Source: Novosphingobium ovatum (GTDB taxonomy: Bacteria > Pseudomonadota > Alphaproteobacteria > Sphingomonadales > Sphingomonadaceae). From it: a stretch of DNA of 64,000 nucleotides. The DNA lies in NCBI RefSeq assembly GCF_009909235.1, contig NZ_JAAAPO010000004.1, positions 248,001 to 312,000 of the forward strand. Direction: 5' to 3'. The notes below the pieces were generated by a model. It did not search any database and was not told the DNA's origin. It worked only from the letters and a program-made list of their open reading frames with translations. Positions 28,255-37,619 of this stretch are shown one piece after another (position 1 is the first letter of the stretch; each line of letters opens with the position of its first letter). Both the position numbers and the translations under genes were made by a program.

Positions 28255-29496
28255 TTATGCCCCCCTGCCGCTGTGCTGACCGGGCGCGGGCAGCGCGCGT
28301 GGGCCACGGCTGAATCGGCGGGCCACAGCGCCCAACCACTTGCCCAATTTCCCGGCAAAGCGTTCCAGCACGCCGATCGGCTGTCCGCCCGGCACATAGG
28401 CCAGCGTGTAATACATCCAGCCGATGATCGCCGCAAAACCGGCAAACGGGCCCCACAGCGCCAGCGCCGGATCAATCCGGCCCAGTTCGGCGACCGATTG
28501 GCCGTATTCGTTCACCTTGTGATAGGCGACCACCATGACGATCGAGAGGAACACCCCCAGCGAGGATGACGAGCGTTTGGGCGGGACCGCCAGTGCCACC
28601 GCCAGCAGCGGCAGCATCAGGATCATCACCACCTCGGCCATGCGATAGTTCAGGCTGGCGCGCACCACGGTGCGGTCGCGATCCGACGCCTTGTCCGACC
28701 AGCCGATGCGCAACAGTTCAGGCAGGACATATTCGCGCTCGCGCCCGCCGCGCTGGCGGAATTTCTCGATCGCGGGCAGGTCGATCGGCAGGTCGTGCTG
28801 GGAAAAGCGCAGGACGCGCGGGGTCTGGCGCATCGGGTCCTGCACGATCTGGCCATCGGTCAGGCGCAGGATCACCGTATCGGGATTTTCGCGCAGCGCC
28901 AGAAAGCGGCCCTTGGCGGCGCTGATCGACAGCATCTCGCCGTTCTCGTCCTTGACGCGGGCAAAGATGCCCAGCAACTCGCGGCCATCATCGCGGCTGC
29001 GCTCGATCCGCAGGGCGACACGACCGGCCAGCGTGTTGAATTCGCCCACCTTGATCGAGGCCCCCAGCGCGCCCGAGCGCAGTTCAAACTCCAGCTGTTC
29101 GTAATAATAGCGCGACATCGGCTGAATGAACCCGACAATCGCCAGATTCAGCCCCGCCAGCGCCAGCGCGATCAGGAAAGGCACGCGCAGCAGGCGGGTG
29201 TATGACATCCCCACCGCGCGCAGCACGTCCAGTTCACTGGTGGTGGCCAGTTTGCGGAACGCCAGCAAAATGCCCAGCATCAGCCCCAACGGCACCGCCA
29301 GACTGGCATATTCGGGCAACAGATTGGCCAGCATCTGGAACACGATGCCGATCGGCCCGCCTTCCTTGGCGACGAAATCGAACAGGCGCAGCATCTTGTC
29401 CAGCACCAACAGGCTGGCCGCGATGACAAACACCGCCAGCATCGGCATCAGCACCAGCCGGAAGATGTAGCGGTCGATGGCAGTAAACAGTTTCAC
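28255..29496 (-). CDS. lptF: LPS export permease LptF
   Basis: 413 residues of the YjgP/YjgQ family, partner of LptG in the LPS exporter. N-terminal IDRYIFRLVLMPMLAVF begins the first membrane segment. GTG 29496 is chosen because it directly precedes this conserved start; a longer frame to 29685 adds arginine-rich residues with no family match. The C-terminus carries a basic, proline-rich tail after the last membrane segment. Operon with lptG. Confidence 0.88.
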   Translation of the reverse strand: MKLFTAIDRYIFRLVLMPMLAVFVIAASLLVLDKMLRLFDFVAKEGGPIGIVFQMLANLLPEYASLAVPLGLMLGILLAFRKLATTSELDVLRAVGMSYTRLLRVPFLIALALAGLNLAIVGFIQPMSRYYYEQLEFELRSGALGASIKVGEFNTLAGRVALRIERSRDDGRELLGIFARVKDENGEMLSISAAKGRFLALRENPDTVILRLTDGQIVQDPMRQTPRVLRFSQHDLPIDLPAIEKFRQRGGREREYVLPELLRIGWSDKASDRDRTVVRASLNYRMAEVVMILMLPLLAVALAVPPKRSSSSLGVFLSIVMVVAYHKVNEYGQSVAELGRIDPALALWGPFAGFAAIIGWMYYTLAYVPGGQPIGVLERFAGKLGKWLGAVARRFSRGPRALPAPGQHSGRGA

Positions 29497-29663
29497 AAGC
29501 GAGTTTCGGATCCGCCACGCAAAGGGTCTTTGGCCGATAGGGTGCCGCGCGCGCCGACGCAAGAGGCGCAAGGGCGCAGTGTCGCCTTGGTCAGGGGCGG
29601 GGCGCCCGAACAGCGATGAAAGGAACCCGCCGCGCGATAAACCGCTGACGGCCACCCGGCAAA

Positions 29664-30086
29664 TCAGGCCTTTTCCAGCGTGCACTGCAAGGGGTGATGA
29701 TTGGCCCGGGCGCAGTCCATCACCTGATTCACCTTTGTCTCGGCGATATCATAAGGGAAAATGCCACAGACCCCGACGCCGCGCTGATGCACATGCAGCA
29801 TCACCTGCGTCGCCTGCTCCAGATCCATGTTGAAAAAGCGTTTGAGCACCATGACGACGAATTCCATCGGCGTGTAATCGTCGTTCAGCATCAAAACCTT
29901 GAACTGGCTTGGCTTTTTCGGCTTCGCCTTGGCGCGGGTGGCCAGGCCCACCTGCCCGCCGCCGTGGCGGTCATCGCCGTCCTGATCGCTGGCCGTGACG
30001 GCCACGCCCGCGCGCAGCATGGGCCCGGCCGCCATGCAGGGGCGCGCATCCGACAGATCGGTAACAGGAATGACAGGGTAAGGCAT
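29664..30086 (-). CDS. clpS: ATP-dependent Clp protease adaptor ClpS
   Basis: About 140 residues. The ClpS core is clear: [22 protein letters not shown] binding loop, then [23 protein letters not shown], which delivers N-degron proteins to ClpA. The first 50 residues are a variable tail. ATG 30086 is used; ATG 30035 would give a more typical length, and neither has a strong ribosome site. It lies alone between lptF and the phasin gene. clpA is not in view. Confidence 0.85.
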   Translation of the reverse strand: MPYPVIPVTDLSDARPCMAAGPMLRAGVAVTASDQDGDDRHGGGQVGLATRAKAKPKKPSQFKVLMLNDDYTPMEFVVMVLKRFFNMDLEQATQVMLHVHQRGVGVCGIFPYDIAETKVNQVMDCARANHHPLQCTLEKA

Positions 30087-30202
30087 CGCGTAATGATACC
30101 TCAAAACCCCCTTGCCCGACAAGAGCGCGTATCGCGGCCCATGGCGGCGTTTTGCTTCAAATCGGCACGGATATCGGGGTTTTACGGGGCCTGAAAACAG
30201 GA

Positions 30203-30232
30203 CGGGCGGCAGGCCATTCGACCTGCCGCCCG
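30203..30232 (-). terminator. Rho-independent terminator of the phasin gene
   Basis: CGGGCGGCAGG and CCTGCCGCCCG form a perfect 11-bp stem with an eight-base loop, followed on the minus strand by CGTCCTGTTTTC. It sits about 25 bases after the phasin stop. Confidence 0.6.
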
Positions 30233-30256
30233 GCGCTGTGCTTGGGTGTTGTGGGC

Positions 30257-31003
30257 TTAGTTGCCCGACTTCACCTTGTCCACGGCCAGCGAGACGCGGC
30301 TGGAGATCGGGGCGACAACTTCGCCAGCCAGCTTCAGCACGGCTTCGCTTTGCTTCGAGCTGAAGGCGACGGCGGTGTCGAAATGCTTCTTCATCAGGTC
30401 GTTGTGCAACTTGAAGAAGTCCGAGGGGGTCTTGGCGGCGGCCAGTTCCTTGACCTCGGCGGTCATCGATTCAAACGCCGAACGGCTGTCAGCGACCAGA
30501 CCCGAGGTCATTTCCTGCAGGCCACCGGCCAGGATCTTGCCCGATTCGACCACGGCCTCGACGTTGCCCTTGGCAAAGTCGTTGTAGTCACCAAACGCGG
30601 CCTGGCTCTTTTCGATGGTTTCCTGCGCCTTGGTCTGCATGTCGGCAAAGGCGGTCTTGAACGGCTCGGCAAAATCAAAGCTGGGGATGGTGGCCATGAC
30701 GGGCTCCTTGGGTTGTTCGGGCTGGGTTGGCTCCGGCACAATGATGGGTTCGGGTACGGGGTCGGGCGCGACAGTTTCCACCACCGGGGCCACAGGGGCC
30801 GGATCGGCGGGCGCAGGCGTGACCTTGACCGGGGCGGCGACTGGCGCGCTGACCGGCTTGGGAGCGGCCTGTGCCATCTTGGCCTCGGGCGCAGGCGTCA
30901 CCACAGGCTTCGGCGCGACCGGAGCCGCGGCCGCGACCGGCTTGGCCGGGGCGGACTTGGCGCGAGGGGCGCGGTTCGGGGTCTTTCCAGTGGGCTTGGC
31001 CAT
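30257..31003 (-). CDS. Phasin family protein with proline/alanine-rich N-terminal extension
   Basis: 248 residues. The C-terminal 145 residues are a helical phasin domain ([21 protein letters not shown] onward), which coats polyhydroxyalkanoate granules. The first 100 residues are low-complexity Pro/Ala/Lys, resembling the PHA-granule-associated and DNA-contacting tails of some phasins. Start ATG 31003 follows AAAGGGA. The next gene upstream on the same strand is PHA synthase, and two TGCA-rich elements like PhaR sites lie in the gap. Confidence 0.85.
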   Translation of the reverse strand: MAKPTGKTPNRAPRAKSAPAKPVAAAAPVAPKPVVTPAPEAKMAQAAPKPVSAPVAAPVKVTPAPADPAPVAPVVETVAPDPVPEPIIVPEPTQPEQPKEPVMATIPSFDFAEPFKTAFADMQTKAQETIEKSQAAFGDYNDFAKGNVEAVVESGKILAGGLQEMTSGLVADSRSAFESMTAEVKELAAAKTPSDFFKLHNDLMKKHFDTAVAFSSKQSEAVLKLAGEVVAPISSRVSLAVDKVKSGN

Positions 31004-31070
31004 GGTGAAATCCCTTTAACGAAGGCTGCGGCGAATCTCTGATCCAAAAGGCAGAGGGCGGGACTGTCTG

Positions 31071-31131
31071 TGTTGCACTGCACAAATACGCTTTCCGCGC
31101 CCGCTGTCAAGGGATATTGTGCGGTGCAGCA
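31071..31131. promoter_or_regulatory. Two inverted PhaR-like sites upstream of phasin
   Basis: TTGTGCAGTGCAACA (minus strand, 31071-31085) and TTGTGCGGTGCAGCA (plus strand, 31117-31131) agree at 13 of 15 bases and face each other across 31 bases. PhaR repressors of alphaproteobacteria recognise TGCA/CTGC-rich palindromes before phasin genes. They lie 68-128 bases before the phasin start. No phaR gene is in view. Confidence 0.45.
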
Positions 31132-31283
31132 TGACCATTTTGGTGGTTTGGACGCATCATGGATGAACGTCCAAACTTACGCAATTCCGGGGCCGCAAAC
31201 CTATGCGGGCGGCGCGGGGTGGATGTCCCCTGTCCCGGTCGCCGTCCCGACTCTTGTGCCCCTGCGAAGTACGTAATTCGCCA

Positions 31284-33272
31284 TTATCGCATCCGCACAT
31301 AGGTCCCCGGCGCATCGCCCAGAACCTTGTCCCCGCGTCCGCCCGGCACACGCTTGCCCTTGGCCGCCACCTCGGCCGGAGTCACCCCGCGCAGCCACGC
31401 CGCCCAATGCGGCCACCAACTGCCCGGCGTTTCCTTTGCCCCCGCGACAAAGGCGTCCAGCGTGTCGGGGGCGGCGTCATTGGTCCAATATTGGTATTTG
31501 CCCCCGGCGGGCGGATTGACCACCCCGGCGATATGCCCAGACCCCGCCAACAGGAACACATGGGGCGCCTGGCCCAACAGACGGGTAAAGCGCCACACGC
31601 TCTCGGCCGGGGCGATGTGGTCTTCCTTGCCGGCCTGGATGTAGCAGGGCGTGGTGATCTGCCGCAGGTCGATCGGCGTGCCACCTGCCGACAGCGCATC
31701 GGGCTGGACCAGCAGATTGTCGCGATACAGGTTGCGCAGGTAATCCAGATGCCATCCGGCGGGCAGATTGGTGGTGTCGCCATTCCAGAACAACAGGTCG
31801 AACGCGGGATATTCCCGGCCCAACAGATAGTTGTTGGTGACATAGTTCCAGATCAGATCGGTGCCCCGCAACAGGTTGAACGTGGCCGCCAGATAGCGCC
31901 CGTCCAGATAGCCATCGGGGGCCAGCGCCGACAATGTCGCCAATTGCTGATCATCGACAAAGGCCTTGAGGTCGCCCGCCTTTTCAAAATCGACCTGTGC
32001 GGTAAAGAACGTTGCGCTGGCCACCTTGTCGGCCTGCCCCCGCCGCGCCAGCACGGCCAGTGTCGCGGCCAGTGTCGTGCCTGCCACGCAATAGCCGATG
32101 GTGTGGGCGGACGGCGCCTTCAGCCGTTCACGGGCAACGTCAATCGCCTCGATTTGCGCTGCGATGTAATCGTCCATCGTCACATCGGCCATGCTGGCAT
32201 CGGCCGATTTCCAGCTGACCATGAACACGGTGATGCCCTGATCCACCGCCCATTTGACAAAGCTTTTCTTGGGATTGAGGTCCAGGATGTAGAAGCGGTT
32301 GATCCACGGCGGAAAGATCACCAGCGGCGTTTCCAGCACCGTGTCGGTGGTGGGGCTGTACTGGATCACCTCGAACAGGCGGGACTGGTGCACCACCTTG
32401 CCCGGCGTCACGGCGACATTGCGGCCGATCTCGAACTGGTTGGTGTCGGTGTGGCTCAACTGCCCGCGCCGCAGGTCGTCCAGCATATGCGCAAAGCCCT
32501 TGACCAGACTTTCGCCGCGCGATTCCAGCGCCTGCTCGATCACCAGCGGGTTGGTCATGGGGAAATGGTCGGGGCTGAGCGCGTCGACCAGCGTGCGCGT
32601 GACAAAGGATAATTGCGCCTTGCGCTCCGGCTCCAGCCCCTCGGTCGCGTCGGCCATGGCGATGATCTGTTCGGCCATCATCAAATAGGTCTGATGGATC
32701 AGCGCGAAATAGGGATTGTCGCGCCATGCCGCATCGGCAAAGCGCCGGTCATGCCGGGGCAGGGCGGGGGCGGGCTGACCGTTGGGCGTCTTGCCATCCT
32801 CGCCGGGGGTGTATTGCGCCATCACCCCCTGCCACAGCGCCATGCTGTCGGCCCACAGCTTTTGCTGCACCTCGGGCTGGGCAAAGGGCATGTGGCGGCT
32901 CCACCCCTCGACCAGTTTTTCCCACTGACCGGGCGCGGTGAAAAAGGGCGTGGCCGATAGCATGTTGTCCAGCACCTTGGGCGCGGCTGCGGCCAGCTTC
33001 TCGCTTTCGGCCAGCGGGTCGGTGGCGGCCAGCTTGGCGGCCTGCTCGGTCTGGAAATCCAGCCACATGGTTTGCAGGCGGGCGCTGATCTCGGCCCAGC
33101 GGGCGGCGTCATCGGGATCGGTCAGTGGCGCGGCGATGCCTGCTGTCGCGGGGTTCAGGGCCGGGTTCAGCCACTGCTGGGCCATCGGCGCCAGCGCGTC
33201 CATGCCGGGGATCTGCATCATCCCTTCCATCATCTGGGCAAAGGGGTTGGGGGGCGTGGTGTTGTCAGGCAT
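31284..33272 (-). CDS. phaC: Class I polyhydroxyalkanoate synthase
   Basis: 662 residues, polymerises (R)-3-hydroxyacyl-CoA into storage polyester. The lipase-like box is GYCVAG with nucleophile C395. The catalytic aspartate is in KEDHIAP and the histidine in GSGHIAG. The length and the absence of a PhaE gene fit class I. The first 70 residues are rich in methionine and proline. The phasin gene follows on the same strand after a regulated gap. Confidence 0.93.
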   Translation of the reverse strand: MPDNTTPPNPFAQMMEGMMQIPGMDALAPMAQQWLNPALNPATAGIAAPLTDPDDAARWAEISARLQTMWLDFQTEQAAKLAATDPLAESEKLAAAAPKVLDNMLSATPFFTAPGQWEKLVEGWSRHMPFAQPEVQQKLWADSMALWQGVMAQYTPGEDGKTPNGQPAPALPRHDRRFADAAWRDNPYFALIHQTYLMMAEQIIAMADATEGLEPERKAQLSFVTRTLVDALSPDHFPMTNPLVIEQALESRGESLVKGFAHMLDDLRRGQLSHTDTNQFEIGRNVAVTPGKVVHQSRLFEVIQYSPTTDTVLETPLVIFPPWINRFYILDLNPKKSFVKWAVDQGITVFMVSWKSADASMADVTMDDYIAAQIEAIDVARERLKAPSAHTIGYCVAGTTLAATLAVLARRGQADKVASATFFTAQVDFEKAGDLKAFVDDQQLATLSALAPDGYLDGRYLAATFNLLRGTDLIWNYVTNNYLLGREYPAFDLLFWNGDTTNLPAGWHLDYLRNLYRDNLLVQPDALSAGGTPIDLRQITTPCYIQAGKEDHIAPAESVWRFTRLLGQAPHVFLLAGSGHIAGVVNPPAGGKYQYWTNDAAPDTLDAFVAGAKETPGSWWPHWAAWLRGVTPAEVAAKGKRVPGGRGDKVLGDAPGTYVRMR

Positions 33273-33311
33273 CAGCTCTGTGTCCGCATGTGCAGGGAAA
33301 GGAGGGCGAGA

Positions 33312-33842
33312 TCAGCGTGCGGCGCAACTGGCCTTGCCGTTGCGGACATAGCTGGCGTCAAACTTGGGCATGGAGCTGGAGCGGCTGTCCATCTGATAAC
33401 GCTTGTCGCCCAACCCCAGATAGATTTCCGGCCGGTCGGGGCGTTCGCCCTCGGACAGGCTGAGGCCCAGATTCATCTTTGGCCCATCGCCCCAGCGTCC
33501 ATGGCCCGTCAGCCAGTCCTCCTGCGTGCGTTTCCACAGGAAGCGGAACAGCGTGGGGCCGCAAGTGCCCTTTGGCCCAACGGACACGCCACAGAAATCC
33601 TTGCCGCAGGGGGCGATGTCGATCACCCGGTATTCGGCGGCGCGGGGGGTATAGCGGGCCTTGGGCTCCTTGATCGTCCAGCGCCCGAACAAGGGCGAGG
33701 CCGCCCCCGGCAGCGCAGGCGGCGTGGCCCGCGCCGTCCCGGCGCCAGCCAGCGACAGCGTCATCCCGGCGCCCCCCAGCGCCAGCGCGATGGCGGCAAT
33801 CCGCATCGACTTTGCCAAATGGGCGTGGAATAGGGCGGTCAT
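33312..33842 (-). CDS. Exported DUF2147-like protein
   Basis: 176 residues with a basic N-terminus, a hydrophobic signal segment and an ARA cleavage site (about residue 37). The mature part begins FGRWTIKEPKARY and includes the paired cysteines in APCGKDFCG, a layout like the DUF2147 family; function unknown. ATG 33842 is favoured by GGAGGA seven bases upstream. It lies just after phaC but is divergent from the membrane protein gene whose start codon overlaps its own on the other strand. Confidence 0.6.
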   Translation of the reverse strand: MTALFHAHLAKSMRIAAIALALGGAGMTLSLAGAGTARATPPALPGAASPLFGRWTIKEPKARYTPRAAEYRVIDIAPCGKDFCGVSVGPKGTCGPTLFRFLWKRTQEDWLTGHGRWGDGPKMNLGLSLSEGERPDRPEIYLGLGDKRYQMDSRSSSMPKFDASYVRNGKASCAAR

Positions 33843-34551
33843 GGGCAAATCCTCCACCAGTCAGCAAGCGGGCGGCGCGCCAACACCGTCAGTCATGGCG
33901 GCGGGGATGGGGCGCTGGCTACTGCGGATTGTCTTAGCATCCTTTGTCTGGCTCGCAATGCGCACCGCCCTGCGCGGTGTGGAAGCCGCATTCGATTCGG
34001 CCGATTTTCCCGAGGATCTGGCGATCAAGGTCGAATTGTTGCCGGTGGTCTTTCCGCTGCACATGGTGACAGGGGCCGCCGCATTGCTGGCCGTGCCGGT
34101 GGTGGCATGGCTGGGCGCGCAGGGGTTGGCGCGGGGCAGAGGCTGGGCGCGGGCGCACCGCTGGGCCGGGCGGGGAACGGCGCTGATCGTGGCGGTGGCG
34201 GGGATCACGGCCTTTCCGGTGGCGCTGGTTCAGCCGGTGACGCAGCTGTCGGCCGCCGGATTTGTCGCACAGGGCGCGGCATGGCTGGGCCTGCTGGGCG
34301 CGGGGGTCTGGCACATTGCCCATGGCCGGGTGGCGGCCCACCGTGCCTGCATGATCATGATGTGCGCGGTGACATCGGGTGCAATTTTTTTTCGCGTCTA
34401 TCTCGCCTTCTGGGCCATTTTGGCGCAAGGACGCTTCTTCGCGGTGTTCTATGCCTGTGATGCGTGGGTTGGCTGGCTGTTGCCATTGGCGGTGGCGGCA
34501 TGGATGACCCGGCACGCATGGCGGGATGCCGCGGCGTTTCCGCCCCCATAG
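33841..34551 (+). CDS. DUF2306-type membrane protein
   Basis: About 236 residues with six hydrophobic segments. AHRWAGRGTALIVAVAG followed by the later HRACMIMMCAVTSGAIFFRVYL is the DUF2306 signature. ATG 33841 overlaps the divergent DUF2147-like start; ATG 33895 is an alternative without a ribosome site. Function unknown; second member of this family in the window. Confidence 0.6.
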   Translation: MGKSSTSQQAGGAPTPSVMAAGMGRWLLRIVLASFVWLAMRTALRGVEAAFDSADFPEDLAIKVELLPVVFPLHMVTGAAALLAVPVVAWLGAQGLARGRGWARAHRWAGRGTALIVAVAGITAFPVALVQPVTQLSAAGFVAQGAAWLGLLGAGVWHIAHGRVAAHRACMIMMCAVTSGAIFFRVYLAFWAILAQGRFFAVFYACDAWVGWLLPLAVAAWMTRHAWRDAAAFPPP

Positions 34552-34640
34552 CGTTTGCCCGGCCCTTGCGGCGGGAGACGGGGGCGGCCATACCCCACTG
34601 CGCGGCACATTCTGCCGCATAATCGTACTGGAAAGGTCCA

Positions 34641-35852
34641 ATGTCCGAAGAATTCTACCGCATGAAGCGACTGCCGCCTTATGTCATCGCCGAAGTCAAT
34701 GCGATGCGGGCCGCAGCACGTGCGGCAGGCCAGGACATTATCGATCTGGGCATGGGCAATCCCGATCTGCCGCCGCCCGCACATGTCATTGACAAGCTGT
34801 GCGAAGTCGCGCGCAAGCCGGACGCGCACGGCTATTCCGCGTCCAAGGGCATCCCCGGCATCCGCAAGGCGCAGGCCAATTATTACGCCACCCGATTCGG
34901 CGTGGAACTGGACCCCGAGACCGAGGTCGTGATGACCATGGGCTCGAAGGAAGGTCTGGCCAGCCTTGCCACGGCGATCACCGCGCCGGGCGATGTGGTG
35001 CTGGCGCCCAACCCGTCCTATCCGATCCACACGTTTGGCTTCATCATCGCGGGTGCGACGATCCGTTCGGTGCCGACCACCCCGGATGAGCGCTATTGGG
35101 ATTCGCTGGACCGGGCGATGAAATATTCGGTGCCGCGTCCCTCGGTGCTGATCGTCAACTATCCCTCGAACCCGACGGCCGAAACGGTCGATCTGGCGTT
35201 TTATGAGCGGCTGGTGGCTTGGGCCAAGGAGAACAAGGTGTGGATCCTGTCCGACCTTGCCTATTCCGAGCTGTATTTTGACGGTCAGCCGACGCGCTCG
35301 ATTCTGGAAGTGCCGGGGGCCAAGGATGTGGCGGTGGAATTCACCTCCATGTCTAAGACCTTCAGCATGGCTGGCTGGCGCGTGGGCTTTGCCGTGGGCA
35401 ACAAGACGCTGATCACGGCGCTGACGCGGGTGAAGTCGTACCTCGATTATGGCGCGTTCACGCCGATTCAGGCGGCGGCCTGTGCGGCGCTGAACGGCCC
35501 GCAGGACATCGTCGAGATGAACCGCAACCTGTATCAAAAGCGCCGCGATGTCATGGTCGAGGCGTTTGGCCGCGCCGGTTGGGATATCCCCAGCCCCAAG
35601 GCGTCGATGTTCGCATGGGCGCCCTTGCCGCCCGCGCTGGCGCATCTGGGGTCGCTGGAGTTCTCCAAGCAGTTGCTGACCGAGGCGGGCGTCGCGGTGG
35701 CACCGGGCGTGGGCTATGGCGAGGATGGCGAAGGCTTTGTCCGCATCGCCATGGTCGAGAACGAGCAGCGCCTGCGTCAGGCCGCCCGCAACATCAAGCG
35801 TTACCTGAGCAGCATGGGCGTCAACACGCCTGCCGGGCTCAAGGCGCTTTGA
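34641..35852 (+). CDS. alaC: Alanine transaminase AlaC-type aminotransferase
   Basis: 403 residues, PLP fold type I. The sequence follows E. coli AlaC closely: RLPPYV, IDLGMGNPD, HGYSASKGIPG, NPSYPIH, NYPSNPTAE and the PLP lysine in SMSKTFSMAGWR. It makes alanine from pyruvate with glutamate as donor. Start ATG 34641 follows GGAAAGG. A clear terminator follows, so it is monocistronic. Confidence 0.92.
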   Translation: MSEEFYRMKRLPPYVIAEVNAMRAAARAAGQDIIDLGMGNPDLPPPAHVIDKLCEVARKPDAHGYSASKGIPGIRKAQANYYATRFGVELDPETEVVMTMGSKEGLASLATAITAPGDVVLAPNPSYPIHTFGFIIAGATIRSVPTTPDERYWDSLDRAMKYSVPRPSVLIVNYPSNPTAETVDLAFYERLVAWAKENKVWILSDLAYSELYFDGQPTRSILEVPGAKDVAVEFTSMSKTFSMAGWRVGFAVGNKTLITALTRVKSYLDYGAFTPIQAAACAALNGPQDIVEMNRNLYQKRRDVMVEAFGRAGWDIPSPKASMFAWAPLPPALAHLGSLEFSKQLLTEAGVAVAPGVGYGEDGEGFVRIAMVENEQRLRQAARNIKRYLSSMGVNTPAGLKAL

Positions 35853-35900
35853 CCGGGCCTGGGGCGCGGCCAGACGGCGGCGCCCTTATAAATAAATGTC

Positions 35901-35933
35901 AAAGGGGGCGTCGGCGGGGCGCCCCCTTTTTTT
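35901..35933 (+). terminator. Rho-independent terminator after alaC
   Basis: AAAGGGGGCG at 35901-35910 pairs with CGCCCCCTTT at 35920-35929 across a nine-base loop, followed by a run of T to 35933. Textbook form. Confidence 0.85.
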
Positions 35934-36223
35934 GCGCGTCCATTACGGCCGGACCCGTTGCCCAGAGCGAAATGTCTGATCCTGCGCCCCTTTTTCCGAA
36001 GGGCGACCAAGGGCGCTGAACGCCACCGCCTGTCTCGTCCAAAAGTGTGATTACAAAAATGTAAGATATTGGCAAAAAAGGAAAATCACTCCTAGTATGG
36101 ATAAGCGCCGTTAATGATGTGCTTTGACAGGGCCATAATGGGCCGTGCGCAACAGCGGCAGAACCGGCTTGTGAGCCGCGCCATCCCGTCGGCGCGGCAA
36201 AGGCTGGGTTGGGGAGGCAAGGG

Positions 36224-36976
36224 GTGAAACAATTCTCATGGTTCGGTCCGGGCGACATGCCAGACTGGGCTGACCTGCGCCTGCATGGCTGGACACTGAT
36301 GCGGCTCGATATGGGCACGCTGGCGCAGTCGGGCCCGCATGGCGGCGGCTTCATGTTTGCCAATGACAGCCTGTTGAGCGGGGGAGACCTGCCTGACCAT
36401 CCGATCCTGTTCGATGCTACGCAGGCCCGGACCCGCCTGTGGCGCGAATTGCTGGCCGATCATGCCCGGCCCCGGCGACAGCGGATGATCGCCGTTGGGG
36501 TGCGGCGCGGCCGGCAACGAGGCTGGCTGCTGGGCCGGGGCTTTGGCGATGCGATGCCGCTGGACGATCCGGCCCCCGGCGCGCTGCGGCGTGAAATTGT
36601 CGCGCGTGCCGAAAATCTGGCTAATCGCCTGACGATGCTGGAACGCTGGCGGCGGCTGGGCGCGCTGCGGCTGGATCTGCTGATGCGCGAAGGCTATGTC
36701 GAGGCCGAGCCGCTGGGCCTGAACCCGCGCGAATTCGCGCTGTTGTGGCGGCTGATGGCCTGCCCGCAACAGCCCGTCGACAAGGTCGACCTGCTGCGCG
36801 ATGTGTGGCAATTGCGCCATGTGCCCGAAACCAACAGCGTTGCCGTCCACGCCAGCCGCCTGCGGGCCAAACTGGTGCAGGCCGGGCTGCATGGCTGGCT
36901 GAAAAGCACGCCGGGGGGCGGCTATGTCCTGACCCCCGACGATGGCGATTATGTGCTGGCGGCGGGGCGGGGTTAA
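36224..36976 (+). CDS. OmpR-type winged-helix regulator with degenerate receiver-like N-terminus
   Basis: 250 residues from GTG 36224, which follows GGGGAGGCAAGG. The C-terminal 85 residues form an OmpR/PhoB DNA-binding domain: NPREFALLWRLM, then VDLLRDVW, NSVAVHASRLRAKL and TPGGGYVL. The first 150 residues only faintly resemble a response-regulator receiver and show no phospho-acceptor aspartate triad, so activity is probably not controlled by phosphorylation. No sensor kinase is adjacent. The upstream 36,030-36,110 stretch is unusually AT-rich and probably holds the promoter. The stop overlaps the convergent SnoaL-like gene. Confidence 0.7.
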   Translation: MKQFSWFGPGDMPDWADLRLHGWTLMRLDMGTLAQSGPHGGGFMFANDSLLSGGDLPDHPILFDATQARTRLWRELLADHARPRRQRMIAVGVRRGRQRGWLLGRGFGDAMPLDDPAPGALRREIVARAENLANRLTMLERWRRLGALRLDLLMREGYVEAEPLGLNPREFALLWRLMACPQQPVDKVDLLRDVWQLRHVPETNSVAVHASRLRAKLVQAGLHGWLKSTPGGGYVLTPDDGDYVLAAGRG

Positions 36977-37383
36977 CCGCCCACCTGCGCCGTCCAGTCT
37001 GCAAGGTTATAATAGACCGAAACGCGGCTGATTTTGCTATCACTTACAACAAAAAACGCGCCGGCCGGCAGGACATAGGTCTGCCCGGCGGCTTCGGGCA
37101 GGCCTTCGTCGGTGGCCAGATATTCGCCATGCACGACAAATTCGGCCGCCGCGCGGGTGCCATCGGCGTTGGCCATCAGGACGATATCGGTCAGTCTTTC
37201 GCGGTAGCACCGGTCCATATGCGCCAAAAAAGCCCGGAATTGCGCGATTCCGGTCTGGCGGCTGCCCTGATTGATGTCATGGGCGATGTCATCCGACAGA
37301 CAGTCCAGCATCCCCTGATTGTCGCCCGCATTGAACGCGGCGTAATAGCGCTCCAGCAGGGCAAGGGTTTCGGCTTGGCTCAT
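36973..37383 (-). CDS. SnoaL/ketosteroid-isomerase-like (NTF2 fold) protein
   Basis: 136 residues with the NTF2-like pattern: LLERYYAAFNAGDNQGMLDCLSDD at the N-terminus and a central AAEFVVHGEYLATDEGLP. It lies 14 bases after fdsD in the formate dehydrogenase operon, so it may be co-transcribed. A role there is not known; no catalytic residues can be assigned. Stop codon overlaps that of the convergent regulator. Confidence 0.7.
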   Translation of the reverse strand: MSQAETLALLERYYAAFNAGDNQGMLDCLSDDIAHDINQGSRQTGIAQFRAFLAHMDRCYRERLTDIVLMANADGTRAAAEFVVHGEYLATDEGLPEAAGQTYVLPAGAFFVVSDSKISRVSVYYNLADWTAQVGG

Positions 37384-37397
37384 TTTGTAGCGCTCTT

Positions 37398-37619
37398 TCA
37401 GTGGCTTGCGGTCAGGCGCGTAATGGCGGCCAGCGCGATGGGCGACAGGGCGGCATGATCGGCGGCGGCTATTCCGGCCTTCATGCGCGGGTCCCAGAAT
37501 TTGGCGATATGTTCCTGCGTTTCGGCTACCGCCTGATCATGGCCCATTGCGGCCAGATTGGCAGCGATCTGATTGGCCATGCGAATCAAGTGGTTGTTCG
37601 TGTCGTGCCCGTTGCTCAT
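37398..37619 (-). CDS. fdsD: Formate dehydrogenase delta subunit
   Basis: 73 residues matching the small FdsD subunit: HLIRMANQIAANLA near the start and AETQEHIAKFWDPRMK in the middle. FdsD aids maturation or stability of the soluble NAD-linked enzyme. Start ATG 37619 overlaps the fdsA stop by four bases. A longer frame to 37739 would overlap fdsA and has no family match. Confidence 0.87.
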   Translation of the reverse strand: MSNGHDTNNHLIRMANQIAANLAAMGHDQAVAETQEHIAKFWDPRMKAGIAAADHAALSPIALAAITRLTASH

